A stretch of DNA of 64,000 bases from contig NZ_CP163435.1 of NCBI RefSeq assembly GCF_041051975.1, positions 2,418,001-2,482,000 on the forward strand, written 5' to 3'. Below are positions 32,791-45,012 of this stretch, piece by piece. The notes under the pieces are model-generated. The model made no database searches. It was not told where the DNA came from and worked only from the letters and a program-made list of their open reading frames with translations. Position numbers and translations under genes: made by a program. Numbering within the stretch: the first letter of the stretch is position 1; every line of letters starts with the position of its first letter. This DNA is from Streptomyces sp. R21 (GTDB taxonomy: Bacteria > Actinomycetota > Actinomycetes > Streptomycetales > Streptomycetaceae).

Positions 32791-34053
32791 ATGTCGGCAA
32801 TGAGCAGCAACTGGGACCGCCGATCCGTACTCCGGGCCGCCGCGGGACTCGCCGCACTGGGCCCGCTGGCCGCGTGCGGCGGCAACAACGGGCGCGGGGG
32901 CGGAAGCGGCTCGGGCAAGAGCCTGAGCCAGTACTTCCACGCGTACGGCGAGCCCGGCGTGGAGCAGGCGGTCAAGAAGTACGCGTCCGCGTACAAGGGC
33001 GCCAACGTGGGCACGCAGTGGATCACCAGCAACGACTACGAGACCAAGCTCTTCGCGGCCCTGCTCACCAGCAACGCGCCCGACGTCTTCGAGTTCCACC
33101 CGCAGATCCAGATGGTCAAGAGCGGTCAGGTGGCGGACCTGAGCGACATCATCAACCCGGTCAAGGACGACTTCAACCCGGCCGACATCACGTCGCACAC
33201 GTACGACGGGAAGATATACGGCGTCCGCATGATCGACGACCCGCAGTTCTTCTTCTACCGCAAGTCGATGCTGGAGAAGGCGAAGGTCGGGGTCCCGACC
33301 ACGCTGGAGGAACTGATCGAGGCCGCCGCCAAGCTCACCACCTCCAAGGTCAAGGGCCTCTTCCTCGGCAACGACCTGCACGCCATCGAGGCGCCTCTGA
33401 TCTGGTCCGCGGGCGCCGAGCCCCTCAACGCCAAGAACGAGATCGCCTACCACACCGACGCGGTCGCCGCCGGTCTCGGCCAGCTGCGCAAGCTGTTCAC
33501 CAGCGGCCACCTGCTGCTGGACGCCCCTGCCGACTACTGGGACCCCTCGGCGATCACCCAGGGCCTGTGCGCCATCCAGTTCTGCGGCATGTGGGCGATG
33601 CCCGCCATGCAGAAGGCACTCGGCGACGACCTGGGCGTCTTCCCCTTCCCGAAGGTCGGCAGCAACGGCAGGCCCTCCGTCTACAACGGCGGCTGGTCCA
33701 TGTTCGTCAACGCCAAGGGAAAGAACGTCGACGCGGCCAAGGAATACGTGAAGTGGCTGTGGATCGACCAGAAGAAGTACCAGGAGGACTTCGCGACCTC
33801 CTACGGCTTCCACATTCCGCCGCGCACCTCGATCGCCGCCTCCGCCGACAAGCTCAAGTCCGGTCTGCCGGCCGAGGGCGCCAAGCTCTTCACCGACTAC
33901 GGGCACTTCGACAACATCAGCTGGACCCAGGCCATGTGGAGCGCCCTGGACGCTGTCATCTCCGACTGCGTCCGCAAGGGCGGGAGCCCGGAGGCGGCTC
34001 TCGACAAGGCCGACAAGACGATCAACCGTGAGCTGAAGAAGCTGTTCGGATAG
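32791..34053 (+). CDS. ABC transporter extracellular sugar-binding lipoprotein (CUT1)
   Basis: 420-residue solute-binding lipoprotein. The signal sequence carries a twin-arginine-like pair (WDRRSVLRAAAG) and ends in the lipobox LAAC (Cys near residue 29), followed by a Gly/Ser linker. The mature protein has the family-1 oligosaccharide-binding fold (YETKLFAALLTSNAPDVFEF, VYNGGWSMFVNAKGKNVDAA, AMWSALDAVISDCVRKGGSP). First gene of a four-gene operon with two permeases and a GH2 beta-galactosidase. No ATPase gene is present, so it probably uses a shared MsiK-type ATPase as other streptomycete CUT1 systems do. Expected ligand: galacto-oligosaccharides released by the GH30/GH43 enzymes. Confidence 0.93.
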   Translation: MSAMSSNWDRRSVLRAAAGLAALGPLAACGGNNGRGGGSGSGKSLSQYFHAYGEPGVEQAVKKYASAYKGANVGTQWITSNDYETKLFAALLTSNAPDVFEFHPQIQMVKSGQVADLSDIINPVKDDFNPADITSHTYDGKIYGVRMIDDPQFFFYRKSMLEKAKVGVPTTLEELIEAAAKLTTSKVKGLFLGNDLHAIEAPLIWSAGAEPLNAKNEIAYHTDAVAAGLGQLRKLFTSGHLLLDAPADYWDPSAITQGLCAIQFCGMWAMPAMQKALGDDLGVFPFPKVGSNGRPSVYNGGWSMFVNAKGKNVDAAKEYVKWLWIDQKKYQEDFATSYGFHIPPRTSIAASADKLKSGLPAEGAKLFTDYGHFDNISWTQAMWSALDAVISDCVRKGGSPEAALDKADKTINRELKKLFG

Positions 34054-34073
34054 GCCGCGGGAGAGACCACACC

Positions 34074-35042
34074 ATGTCGACCACCACCACGCGCGGGGTC
34101 GCCCGACCCGCCCCGGCCAAGGCCTCCCCGGCCCGGCCGCGGCGGGGGCTGCGGGGCAACCCCACCTTCAACTTCTGGCTCTTCACCGGCCCCTTCCTCA
34201 TCGGCCTGGTGATCTTCGTCTTCGTCCCCATCGGATGGAGCATCTGGCTCAGCTTCTTCGAGGCCCGCTTCACCGTCACGCCGAGCCACTTCATCGGGTT
34301 CGACAACTACAAGCAGATGCTGACGAACAGCGACTTCACCGGGTCGCTGTTGACGTTCACCGTGTTCGCCGCGTTCATCGTGCCCACGACCTGGGCGCTG
34401 TCACTGGGACTGGCGCTGCTGGTGAACCGGCTGCGCTTCATGCGGGCGTTCTTCCGGTCGGTGTTCTTCATCCCGACCGCGTGCTCCTACGTCGCCGCCG
34501 CGCTGATCTGGAAGATGTCCATCTTCAACGGCGTCCGCTTCGGCCTGGCGAACACCATCGTCGGCTGGTTCGGCGTGGAGAACATCGCCTGGGTGTCCAA
34601 CCCGAGTCCGCCCTGGTACTGGCTGGTCATCCTGACCGTGCGCCTGTGGCTGCAGTCCGGCTTCTACATGATCCTTTTCATCGCCGCGCTGCAGAATATC
34701 CCGGCGGAGCTGTACGAGGCCGCGGCGATCGACGGCGCCAAGCCGGGCTGGCAGACCTTCCGGTTCATCACGCTGCCGCAACTGCGGGCCACCTCGACCG
34801 CAGTGATCCTGCTGCTGCTCATCGCCGCCTACCAGGCGTTCGACGAGTTCTTCAACATCATCGGGAACAAGGCGACCTGGGGGCAGACGCCCCTCATGGT
34901 CCTCTACAAGACCGCCATCGGCTCGGGCCAGGACTACGGCGCCGGCAGCGCGGGCGCGGTCATTCTGACGGTACTGATCTGTATGGTCACGCTGCTCCAG
35001 GGCAAGATCATGGGCTTTGGAAGGGGGGAGGAGTCCAAGTGA
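34074..35042 (+). CDS. Sugar ABC transporter permease (MalF-like)
   Basis: 322-residue inner-membrane permease with six predicted spans (first: FNFWLFTGPFLIGLVIFVFV) and the EAA loop as LYEAAAIDGAKPGWQTFRFI, which contacts the ATPase. A short Arg/Pro-rich cytoplasmic N-terminus precedes the first helix. It starts 20 bases after the binding-protein gene and overlaps the next permease by four bases (GTGA), so coupling is tight. Confidence 0.93.
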   Translation: MSTTTTRGVARPAPAKASPARPRRGLRGNPTFNFWLFTGPFLIGLVIFVFVPIGWSIWLSFFEARFTVTPSHFIGFDNYKQMLTNSDFTGSLLTFTVFAAFIVPTTWALSLGLALLVNRLRFMRAFFRSVFFIPTACSYVAAALIWKMSIFNGVRFGLANTIVGWFGVENIAWVSNPSPPWYWLVILTVRLWLQSGFYMILFIAALQNIPAELYEAAAIDGAKPGWQTFRFITLPQLRATSTAVILLLLIAAYQAFDEFFNIIGNKATWGQTPLMVLYKTAIGSGQDYGAGSAGAVILTVLICMVTLLQGKIMGFGRGEESK

Positions 35043-35911
35043 CGACCACCGCACCACGGATCGACAAGCCGCGCCGGAAGAGGCGTGGCGGCGTCATGGG
35101 CAACACGGGGCTCTACGTCTGCGTCAGCATCGCGGCGACGCTGTTCCTGATCCCCTTCTACCTGATCGTCCGCAACGCCCTGTCCACGGACCCGGAGATC
35201 ACGGGCGAGAACTGGAAGTTCTTCCCGAGCCACATCCAGTGGAGCAACGTCTCCGAGCTGTTCAACGACCCACTGGTCGACTTCGGCCAGTCCCTGTGGA
35301 ACTCGCTCGTCGTGGCCGTCCTGATGACCGCGGGCATCCTGCTGGTCTGCTCGCTGGCCGGCTACGGCCTCGCCCGCATCCCCTACCGGCACGCCAACAA
35401 GGTCTTCTACGCCGTGCTGGCGACCCTGATGGTCCCGACGTCCGTCACCTTCGTACCGAGCTTCGTGCTGGTCTCCTCGCTCGGCTGGGTGGACACCTAC
35501 CGCGGCCTCATCATTCCGGGCCTGTTCAGTGGTTTCACCTGCTTCCTGTTCCGGCAGTACTTCCTCGGGTTCCCCAAGGAACTGGAGGAGGCGGCACGCG
35601 TGGACGGGCTGGGCTACTGGGGTGCGTACTGGCGCATCGTCGTACCCAACTCGCTGAACTTCTTCGCGGCGATGGCCACGATCACCTTCATCAGCGGCTG
35701 GAACGCCTTCCTGTGGCCGCTGGTCATCGGCCAGGACCCGAGCTCCTGGACGGTCCAGGTCGCCCTCTCGTCGTACATGACCAACCAGACCGTCAACTAC
35801 CACCTGATCTTCATGGCGACCGCCTTCTCGATCCTGCCCCTGGTGTTCGTGTTCCTCTTCCTCCAGCGCTGGCTGGTGCAGGGCATCGCGCAGACCGGCA
35901 TCAAGGGCTGA
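35039..35911 (+). CDS. Sugar ABC transporter permease (MalG-like)
   Basis: 290-residue second permease with six spans (LYVCVSIAATLFLIPFYLIV first) and an EAA motif LEEAARVDGLGYWGAYWRIV. It starts at GTG inside the stop region of the first permease gene (GTGA overlap). It ends in the ...VQGIAQTGIKG tail typical of MalG-like subunits. The GH2 galactosidase follows after 27 bases. Length and order are standard for CUT1 importers. Confidence 0.93.
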   Translation: MTTTAPRIDKPRRKRRGGVMGNTGLYVCVSIAATLFLIPFYLIVRNALSTDPEITGENWKFFPSHIQWSNVSELFNDPLVDFGQSLWNSLVVAVLMTAGILLVCSLAGYGLARIPYRHANKVFYAVLATLMVPTSVTFVPSFVLVSSLGWVDTYRGLIIPGLFSGFTCFLFRQYFLGFPKELEEAARVDGLGYWGAYWRIVVPNSLNFFAAMATITFISGWNAFLWPLVIGQDPSSWTVQVALSSYMTNQTVNYHLIFMATAFSILPLVFVFLFLQRWLVQGIAQTGIKG

Positions 35912-38806
<2,895 letters not shown>

Positions 38807-38822
38807 TCCCCCGCGTTGCCTT

Positions 38823-38858
38823 CCGCGGCCGACCGGCATCTCACCCGGTCGGCCGCGG
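38823..38858. terminator. Bidirectional terminator
   Basis: Perfect 14-bp stem CCGCGGCCGACCGG/CCGGTCGGCCGCGG with an 8-base loop, between the convergent galactosidase and kinase genes (17 bases after one stop, 38 after the other). Confidence 0.85.
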
Positions 38859-38896
38859 TCGTGTGCGTGGTGTACGTTCCGGCGCCGGGCCGCTCC

Positions 38897-41689
38897 TCAG
38901 CCCGGCTCGACGGACCTCAGCGCCGCCAGCAGCGACCGGGCGCCCTGGATGGTGGGATGACCGTCGCCGAGGCCTACGGCGGCGGCGTCCACGACACGTA
39001 CGGCGTGCTCCGTTCCGCCCTGGCTGTCGCAGCCGAGCAGGGCGTGGGACACCTGGAGGCGCAGGGTCAGAGGGTGGTCGTCGCCCAGCCGGGAGCGAGC
39101 CTCCGCGGCGAACGCGCCGCATTCCCGGCGTACTTGATCGGTCGGCTTCGAGCCGCCTTCCTGTTCCCAGGCGAGGACCTCAGCTTCGAGGTCCTGGGCC
39201 GCGGTGTCGGGTGTACGGGCCTCGGGTGCTACGTCACCGGTGGCGCTGCCCGTCACGGGCCGTGCGGCGACCGTGGTGTCGTCCGCTCCCTCCCGCCTGG
39301 TGCGCACGAGCGTCTCGAAGCGGCGGGTGGCCGGGAGGGCGGCGTGCTCGCGGATGAGGGTCGTCGCCTCGTCGGGCAGCGGCGGCGGGGAGAACCGTTC
39401 CGCCTCCGGGGCGGGCGGTGCTCCCGCCGGGCCGGTCGCGAGGGCGGCGGCGACGTCGGCGGGGGTGGGCCGCAGGGCCGGGTCGGGGTGCAGGCAGGAC
39501 CGCACCACCTCTTCCAGTTCGGCCGGCAGCCCCGCCAGGTCGGGCGTGCCGTCGCAGATGTTGCTCATCACGGCGAGGACCTTCCTGCCCCAGGGAAGGC
39601 GCCCCAGGGCGAGGCGGGCAAGGAGCGTGCCGAGGGAGAAGACGTCGCTGGCCGGGGTGAACTGCTCGTGCTCCCGGATCTGCTCCGGGGACGCGTAGGC
39701 GTAGGTGCCGGCGAACCCGCTCCGGGGTTCGGTCAGCCGCTCGATCTGCGCGATGCCGAAGTCGATGACGCGGGGCCCGTCCTCGGTCAGCAGCACGTTC
39801 GCGGGCTTGAGGTCGAGGTGCACGATGCCCTCGGCGTGGATGGCGGTGAGCGCGGAGGCGATGCCCGCGCCGATGCCTCGTACGGTGGCGACATCCAGTG
39901 CGCCGCACCGTTCGGCCACCTCCTGGAGCGAGGGCGCGGCCACGAACGGCACTGCCATCCAAGGGGTTTCACCGCTCGTGTCGGCGGCGATCACGGGCAC
40001 GGTGAACCGTCCGCTGACCCGCCGGGCCGCCTGAACCTCGTGCGTGAAGCCCTCCCGGATCGAGGCGTCGGCCGCGTACTCCGCATGCAGGGTCTTGACC
40101 GCCACCATGACCCCGTCCGGATCCTGGCAGAGGTAGACCCTCCCGAACCCTCCCTCACCGACGCGCTCCAGCACCTCGTAGGAACCGAAGGCCTCCGGGT
40201 CCTCCGCCGCCCGCGCGGACCTGGCCCGCTCGACCGACCGCCACTGACCGAGGGCCTCGGCTTCGGGATGAACGGCCGTGGCCCCGCCCGGGCCGCGCGT
40301 GGGGGCGGGTTCCGGCTGCGGCTCCGGCTGCTCGTCGTTCACCACGGAGATGGACACCGAATGGGCCGTGCCGTCCCGGAAGGAGTAGGCCTGCACGTTC
40401 ACGTTGCCGTCGCCCTCGTTGGAGACGTAGACGCCGAGCAGCCCCAGCCGCTCGCACAGGACGATCTCCTCGGGTATCGGACGTCGGTCCGGACGGGCGA
40501 AGTAGAAGGCGCGGACCTGGCACCCCTGGTCGGCCACGTTCTGGATCACGGTGCGCCACTGCTCGACGCTGACCCGGTGCGGTCGCGTGTCCTCGGTGTC
40601 ACCGCTGACCGGGAAGACCTGGGCGATATGCCGGGCGCGGGCCTCGCGTGCCAGCAGCCCGAAGGCTCTGCCGGGTGCCGCCTCCACCTGCCTGGCGAGC
40701 AGGGTTCCCGCCGTGCTGCCGATGTGCAGTTCCGTCTTCCGGGCGGCCTGGGCGAGTGCGTCGCGTTGCTGGGACAGCGTGTCGTACTCGGGCGAACCCG
40801 GCCCCTCTCCCCGTAGCTCCATGCACGCGAGCACTTTCCCGAAACAGTCGACGGCTTCGGTCAGGCCGTCCGGGTCGTCCGTCTGCATGGCCGCCTTCGC
40901 CTGCGAGACCAGCGCGCCGAGTCTCCGGTCACTGCCCGCGCCGTACAACTGCTCGCATTTCTCGGCTATTTGCCCGTACATACGGCTGGCCCGCGGCAGG
41001 TCACCGCTCCGCTCGATCTCCGCGGCCGCCGCGACGAGGTCCTCCAGACTGTCGTGCCCCCGCTCGTGGCCGAAGGGCAGCCCGCCGGCGAGTTCCGCGT
41101 AGCGCTGACGGGCGATACCGGTGAGCTGATGCTGGGAGCCGAGTGCGCCCTCGGCCGTCTTCAGCATCCGGGTGTAGGTGCGCAGCGCGGCGGCGTTGTC
41201 GCCGGCCTGCTGCTGCCAATGGCCCATGTCGCAGAGCAGGTTGAGCGCGGTCTCGGTACGGCCCTGCTGCTCGGCCGAGCGGTGCATCTCCTCGTACCGG
41301 CGTACGGCCTCCTCGGACCGTCCCGCCCGGCCGTGCCAGTGGGCGAGCTGGTGGCGGGCCAGTTCGGTGTCCTGGTGGAGTGGTCCCTGGAGCCGCTCAC
41401 GCTCGGAGAGGAGTCTCGTGAACAGCTGCACGGCTCCGTCGGGGTCGCCGGACTCCCCTGTCCAGTGGGCGAGTTGGTGCCGCAGCGCCAGCGTGCCGGG
41501 GTCGTCGGGGCCGGGCGCGCGTTCCGCCTGCGCGACCAGGTCGCGATACCGCTTCACCGCCTTGCCGGGTCTGCCCTGCCGGCCGTCCTGCTCGGCCGCG
41601 GCACCGGCCTCCCGCAGCCGCGCGAGCACCTCGGCCGCCGAATCACCGGACTCCGGCGCAGCGTTCCGTCGTCTCCCGACCCATCGCAT
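38897..41689 (-). CDS. TPR-containing serine/threonine protein kinase
   Basis: 930-residue cytoplasmic protein. About 1-330: TPR-like repeats (LALRHQLAHWTGESGDPDGA, ETALNLLCDMGHWQQQAGDN). About 330-460: an unrecognised alpha/beta domain (TVIQNVADQGCQVRAFYFAR, LGLLGVYVSNEGDGNVNVQ). About 501-760: Hanks-type kinase with glycine loop VGEGGFGRVYL, AVKTL Lys, catalytic HLDLKPANVL (Leu-Asp in place of Arg-Asp), IDFGIAQ and the YASPEQ activation segment. The tail adds a TPR-like stretch (RLGDDHPLTLRLQVSHALLG). No membrane span or PASTA domains, unlike PknB. The ATG has a run of six G five bases before it. Divergent from a 249-residue protein that may be a partner. Confidence 0.88.
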   Translation of the reverse strand: MRWVGRRRNAAPESGDSAAEVLARLREAGAAAEQDGRQGRPGKAVKRYRDLVAQAERAPGPDDPGTLALRHQLAHWTGESGDPDGAVQLFTRLLSERERLQGPLHQDTELARHQLAHWHGRAGRSEEAVRRYEEMHRSAEQQGRTETALNLLCDMGHWQQQAGDNAAALRTYTRMLKTAEGALGSQHQLTGIARQRYAELAGGLPFGHERGHDSLEDLVAAAAEIERSGDLPRASRMYGQIAEKCEQLYGAGSDRRLGALVSQAKAAMQTDDPDGLTEAVDCFGKVLACMELRGEGPGSPEYDTLSQQRDALAQAARKTELHIGSTAGTLLARQVEAAPGRAFGLLAREARARHIAQVFPVSGDTEDTRPHRVSVEQWRTVIQNVADQGCQVRAFYFARPDRRPIPEEIVLCERLGLLGVYVSNEGDGNVNVQAYSFRDGTAHSVSISVVNDEQPEPQPEPAPTRGPGGATAVHPEAEALGQWRSVERARSARAAEDPEAFGSYEVLERVGEGGFGRVYLCQDPDGVMVAVKTLHAEYAADASIREGFTHEVQAARRVSGRFTVPVIAADTSGETPWMAVPFVAAPSLQEVAERCGALDVATVRGIGAGIASALTAIHAEGIVHLDLKPANVLLTEDGPRVIDFGIAQIERLTEPRSGFAGTYAYASPEQIREHEQFTPASDVFSLGTLLARLALGRLPWGRKVLAVMSNICDGTPDLAGLPAELEEVVRSCLHPDPALRPTPADVAAALATGPAGAPPAPEAERFSPPPLPDEATTLIREHAALPATRRFETLVRTRREGADDTTVAARPVTGSATGDVAPEARTPDTAAQDLEAEVLAWEQEGGSKPTDQVRRECGAFAAEARSRLGDDHPLTLRLQVSHALLGCDSQGGTEHAVRVVDAAAVGLGDGHPTIQGARSLLAALRSVEPG

Positions 41690-41833
41690 ACAGACCCCCC
41701 GGAGCTGTCGATCGGCCCACATCCCGCCGTGCACGCAGACCGGATGAAGAGCCCGTTCACGGCAAAGTACCCCGATCGGTGGTGAGTTGACCTTGCGCTG
41801 ACCCGATCGGCGCCCCCCGCTACCCTCAGCCCG

Positions 41834-42583
41834 ATGAACGATCAGGAAAACGATCAGGCGGTCGAACCGGTGGAGACGAACGAGCCGAGCGCGTCGAGCG
41901 AGCCGAGCGCGTCGTACGCCGACGAAGCCGCCCTCTGGAGTCGTCTCGCGCGGCTGCTGCCGTCCCGCGAGGACGCCGCGGAGTTCCAGGACTGCTGGGA
42001 GATCGGGGAGCAGGAGGCCGGGCTCCAGTTCGTGCTGCTCCCGCGACTCCTCGCGCAGGGTGTGGCGATCGGCGAGACCACCCGCGCCGAACTGGCGGTC
42101 CTGGCCGGGGAGTGGGGCATGTGGGACGCGCTCGGGGCCGAGATCGCGCGCTGCCCGGGTGATCCCGCACAGGACGGGTCGCTGCGGCTTGTCGAGTTCG
42201 AGTACGTGGCCGACGGCGGGGAGCCGCTGACCACCGAGGTCCGGGGACCCGACGCGGGCCTGGTGCTCGTCCCGTGGATCGCCTGCACCCACTGCGGGCA
42301 GGTGCTGGCCCGCGCCCACAGGCGGGAGGAGTGGGGCGATCTGTCGTATCTCCCGGAGTCCTACGTCGTGTTCGACCCGGACGGAGGCACCGCGCCCGGC
42401 GTGTTCGCCCAGGATTCGGTGTGGGGCGCGCTCCACGCGCTGCGGACGACCTGCCCCGGCCTCGGCGGCCCACCAGACCTCCCGGACTCCTCAGTCCTCG
42501 CAAACCCCTCAGGCCCCTCAAGCTCCTCAGACCCCTCAAGCTCCTCCGATGCCTCAGACACCTCAGGCCGCTGGGACTTCTGA
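41834..42583 (+). CDS. Hypothetical protein with Cys pair and Ser/Pro-rich tail
   Basis: 249 residues, cytoplasmic. A low-complexity N-terminus holds a duplicated unit (EPSASSEPSAS). The core (about 35-205) has helices ALWSRLARLLPSREDAAEFQ and ELAVLAGEWGMWDALGAEIA, and a possible metal-binding CTHCGQ. The last 40 residues are Ser/Pro/Asp-rich and coded by a periodic CCTCA(A/G) tract. No family is recognised. Divergent from the TPR-kinase gene across 144 bases, where the palindrome CCGATCGG occurs twice (about 41773 and 41804). A kinase substrate or adaptor role is possible but unproven. Confidence 0.65.
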   Translation: MNDQENDQAVEPVETNEPSASSEPSASYADEAALWSRLARLLPSREDAAEFQDCWEIGEQEAGLQFVLLPRLLAQGVAIGETTRAELAVLAGEWGMWDALGAEIARCPGDPAQDGSLRLVEFEYVADGGEPLTTEVRGPDAGLVLVPWIACTHCGQVLARAHRREEWGDLSYLPESYVVFDPDGGTAPGVFAQDSVWGALHALRTTCPGLGGPPDLPDSSVLANPSGPSSSSDPSSSSDASDTSGRWDF

Positions 42584-42677
42584 GGCAACCTTCACGCACC
42601 CGGCGGCGACACCTGGGGGACGCACGCATACGCCCATGCGCAGCACCCGTAATCCCCTACCTCCGCGAGGAATCACC

Positions 42678-43757
42678 GTGCCGCACTCCCCCCGCAGCCA
42701 CCGTCGCCGTATCCTCCACCCTCTGCCGCTCCTGGCCGCCGGCGCACTGATCGCGGCGGGCGCCGTCGCGCTTCCGCAGCTCACGCCCGACGCAGACGCC
42801 GCGACCACCCTGCGGGGGTACGCCGACGGCCGCGGCGTGCGGATCGGCGCGGCCGTCGGCGACACTCCGCTCACCGCCGACTCGTCGTACACGGCCGTCC
42901 TGGACCGGGAGTTCAACTCGGTGACGGCGGAGAACGCGATGAAGTGGGACGCGCTGGAGCCGAGCCGTGGCACCTACGACTGGGCGGCGGCCGACCGGCT
43001 GGTCGCCCACGCCCGGGCGCACCACCAGGGCGTACGGGGCCACACACTCGCCTGGTACGCCCAGCTCCCCTCCTGGCTCAAGAACGGCAACTTCACCGCC
43101 GCCCAGCTGAACACGATCCTCAAGAACCACATCAACACGACCGTCGGCCGCTACAAGGGCAAGGTGTACGCCTGGGACGTGGTCAACGAGACACTCAACG
43201 ATGACGGTTCGATGCGCAGTTCGCTCTGGCAGGACAAGCTCGGCACCGGCTACATCGCGAACGCGCTGAAGTGGGCGCACGCCGCCGACCCGGCCGCCAA
43301 GCTGTACATCAACGACTACAACATCGAGGCGGCGGGCGCGAAGAGCGACGCCCTGTACGCGCTCGCCAAGCGACTCCTCGCGCAGGGCGTCCCGTTGAAC
43401 GGGATCGGCTTCCAGTCGCACTTCGTGGTCGGCCAGGTTCCGCCGACGATGAAGGCGAACCTGAAGCGCTTCTCCGACCTCGGCCTGGAGGTCTCCGTCA
43501 CCGAACTCGACATCCGCATCCCGCTCCCCGCGTCCTCCGCCGAACTCGCCCAGCAGTCCGCCGACTACAAGACCGCGAGCGAGAACTGCCTGGGCGTCGC
43601 CCACTGCGCGGGCGTCACCGTCTGGGGCCTCACCGACAAGTACTCCTGGATCCCGGGCACCTTCAACGGCTACGGCGCCGCCCTCCCGTACAACGCGAAC
43701 TACGCGGCGAAGCGGGCGTACACGGGGCTGTCGATCGGGCTCAATCCGGCGGCCTGA
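42678..43757 (+). CDS. Secreted endo-1,4-beta-xylanase, glycoside hydrolase family 10
   Basis: 359 residues: signal peptide (about 1-38, HPLPLLAAGALIAAGAVALP) and a single GH10 (beta/alpha)8 catalytic domain without a CBM. Family signatures: FNSVTAENAMKWDALEP, RGHTLAWYAQLPSWL, the acid/base Glu in WDVVNETLNDDG and the nucleophile Glu in VSVTELDIRIPLP, ending VWGLTDKYSWIPGTF. It cuts the xylan backbone outside the cell. GTG start with GAGG eight bases before; an upstream ATG would add 14 non-signal residues. Its end overlaps the convergent AraC gene by 17 bases. Confidence 0.92.
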   Translation: MPHSPRSHRRRILHPLPLLAAGALIAAGAVALPQLTPDADAATTLRGYADGRGVRIGAAVGDTPLTADSSYTAVLDREFNSVTAENAMKWDALEPSRGTYDWAAADRLVAHARAHHQGVRGHTLAWYAQLPSWLKNGNFTAAQLNTILKNHINTTVGRYKGKVYAWDVVNETLNDDGSMRSSLWQDKLGTGYIANALKWAHAADPAAKLYINDYNIEAAGAKSDALYALAKRLLAQGVPLNGIGFQSHFVVGQVPPTMKANLKRFSDLGLEVSVTELDIRIPLPASSAELAQQSADYKTASENCLGVAHCAGVTVWGLTDKYSWIPGTFNGYGAALPYNANYAAKRAYTGLSIGLNPAA

Positions 43758-44688
43758 GCCCAGGGTTGAGGCCGTGCCGCAAATCCCGCGCCGTCTGCCC
43801 ATAGCGGGACTTGAGAGCTCGCCCGATGTGCCACGGATCGTGCATGCCCCAGCGGGCGGCGACGGCGGCCGCGGTGCGGCCGGCGTGCGCGGGGTCGAGC
43901 AGGTCGCGGCGGATGCGGGCGAGGCGTTCGTCGCGCAGCCAGGCCGCGAAGGAGATCCCGGTGGGCCGGAAGAGGCGGTGCAGTTGGCGGGCGGAGATGC
44001 CGTGGGCGGCGGCGACGGACTCGACGCACAAGGAGGGGTCGGCGATGTTCGCCAGGGCGTGGACGCGGATGCGGTCGACCAGATCGGTGGCCGCGTCCAC
44101 GCGCGCCGGCGCCCGGTCCGTGAACGCGGCGACGAGCAGGGAGACGAGGGCGTCCCCGAGGTGGCCGTCGGCCGGGCCCGCCAGGTCGTCGAGATGACGG
44201 CCCAGGCCGGAGAGGAACGCCGCGAGTACGGCTGGGGTGCCGGCGTCGGTGGGCAGGCGCTCGGCGGTGCGGTGCGCAATCGCGTCGGCGTACGGGCCGA
44301 GCGCGGTGCGCGGCATGCCGACGGCGATCACGTCGCAGCCTTCGGCCACGGCGAGCCGGTAGGGCCGGGTCATGTCGAACACCACCAGGTCGCCGCTGTC
44401 CGCGGAGGCGTGGCTGCGGCCCTGTGCCGCCACCGCGACCGACCGGTGCAGGGTCACCTTCAGCAGTTCGGGGTCGGTGGAGCTGATCACCCGGGCGGGG
44501 CGCGCGACGACGTGCCCGGAGCCACGGATCCGCGCCACGGCCCCCTGCCCGAGGGCGGCGGCGTCGATATGGGCCCGGAACCCGTCGACACCCGGCGCGG
44601 TCACCGAGAGCGGTGCGAGGATCGAGGAGGCCGCGGTCTGCAGCTGGCCGACGGTGGCGTGGTGTAAGTGGATCGCGCCGCTGTGCAT
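43741..44688 (-). CDS. AraC family transcriptional regulator
   Basis: 315 residues: N-terminal AraC-binding-like domain (about 30-200, FRAHIDAAALGQGAVARIRG, SADSGDLVVFDMTRPYRLA) and two C-terminal helix-turn-helix units (VESVAAAHGISARQLHRLFR; AVAARWGMHDPWHIGRALKS). This arrangement is that of NphR/FeaR-like activators, which often control catabolism of aromatic or small organic compounds. GGGGACG precedes the ATG. It is not obviously tied to the neighbouring xylanase despite the overlapping ends. Targets unknown. Confidence 0.88.
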   Translation of the reverse strand: MHSGAIHLHHATVGQLQTAASSILAPLSVTAPGVDGFRAHIDAAALGQGAVARIRGSGHVVARPARVISSTDPELLKVTLHRSVAVAAQGRSHASADSGDLVVFDMTRPYRLAVAEGCDVIAVGMPRTALGPYADAIAHRTAERLPTDAGTPAVLAAFLSGLGRHLDDLAGPADGHLGDALVSLLVAAFTDRAPARVDAATDLVDRIRVHALANIADPSLCVESVAAAHGISARQLHRLFRPTGISFAAWLRDERLARIRRDLLDPAHAGRTAAAVAARWGMHDPWHIGRALKSRYGQTARDLRHGLNPGLRPPD

Positions 44689-44869
44689 GGAGATCGTCCC
44701 CTGTTCTCCGTGTCCGTCCGGATAGGTGGTGGAGCCATGGGTTCTGCGCCATTTCCTGTGACGCTACGCCGAGTTGAGGGGTTCCTTGGCGCGAACTGGC
44801 GACTGCCCGGGCGCGATGTGGCGAGTCGCCGGACCACTCTCCGCCTACCGTGAAGCACGGGGGAGCGCT

Positions 44870-44897
44870 GTCGGCCGGGGCTTCGGCCCCGGCCGAC
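44870..44897. terminator. UUCG-capped hairpin
   Basis: Perfect 12-bp stem GTCGGCCGGGGC/GCCCCGGCCGAC closed by TTCG, an extra-stable tetraloop as RNA. In a divergent intergenic region it cannot end either flanking gene, so it may end or form a small RNA, or insulate the two promoters. Confidence 0.6.
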
Positions 44898-44944
44898 CAC
44901 ACCCGACGGCACGGCCGGGCGGGCCACACGCGTCGCCCGGCCGA

Positions 44945-45008
44945 CTCCCCTCTCTCCCTTCCCCCCTCCTTTCACCTTCCCTTTTCCCTTTTTCATTTCC
45001 CTCCCTCC
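44945..45008 (+). repeat. Polypyrimidine tract
   Basis: 64 bases with only two purines (A at 44974 and 44995), composed of CCCT/CTTT runs. Striking in this genome and placed just upstream of the TetR operator region. Confidence 0.7.
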
Positions 45009-45012
45009 GGTG

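Noticed and set aside
42490..42580. CCTCA-periodic tract as a minisatellite or slippage locus outside coding sequence
   Set aside because: It is in frame and simply codes the Ser/Pro-rich tail of the 249-residue protein.
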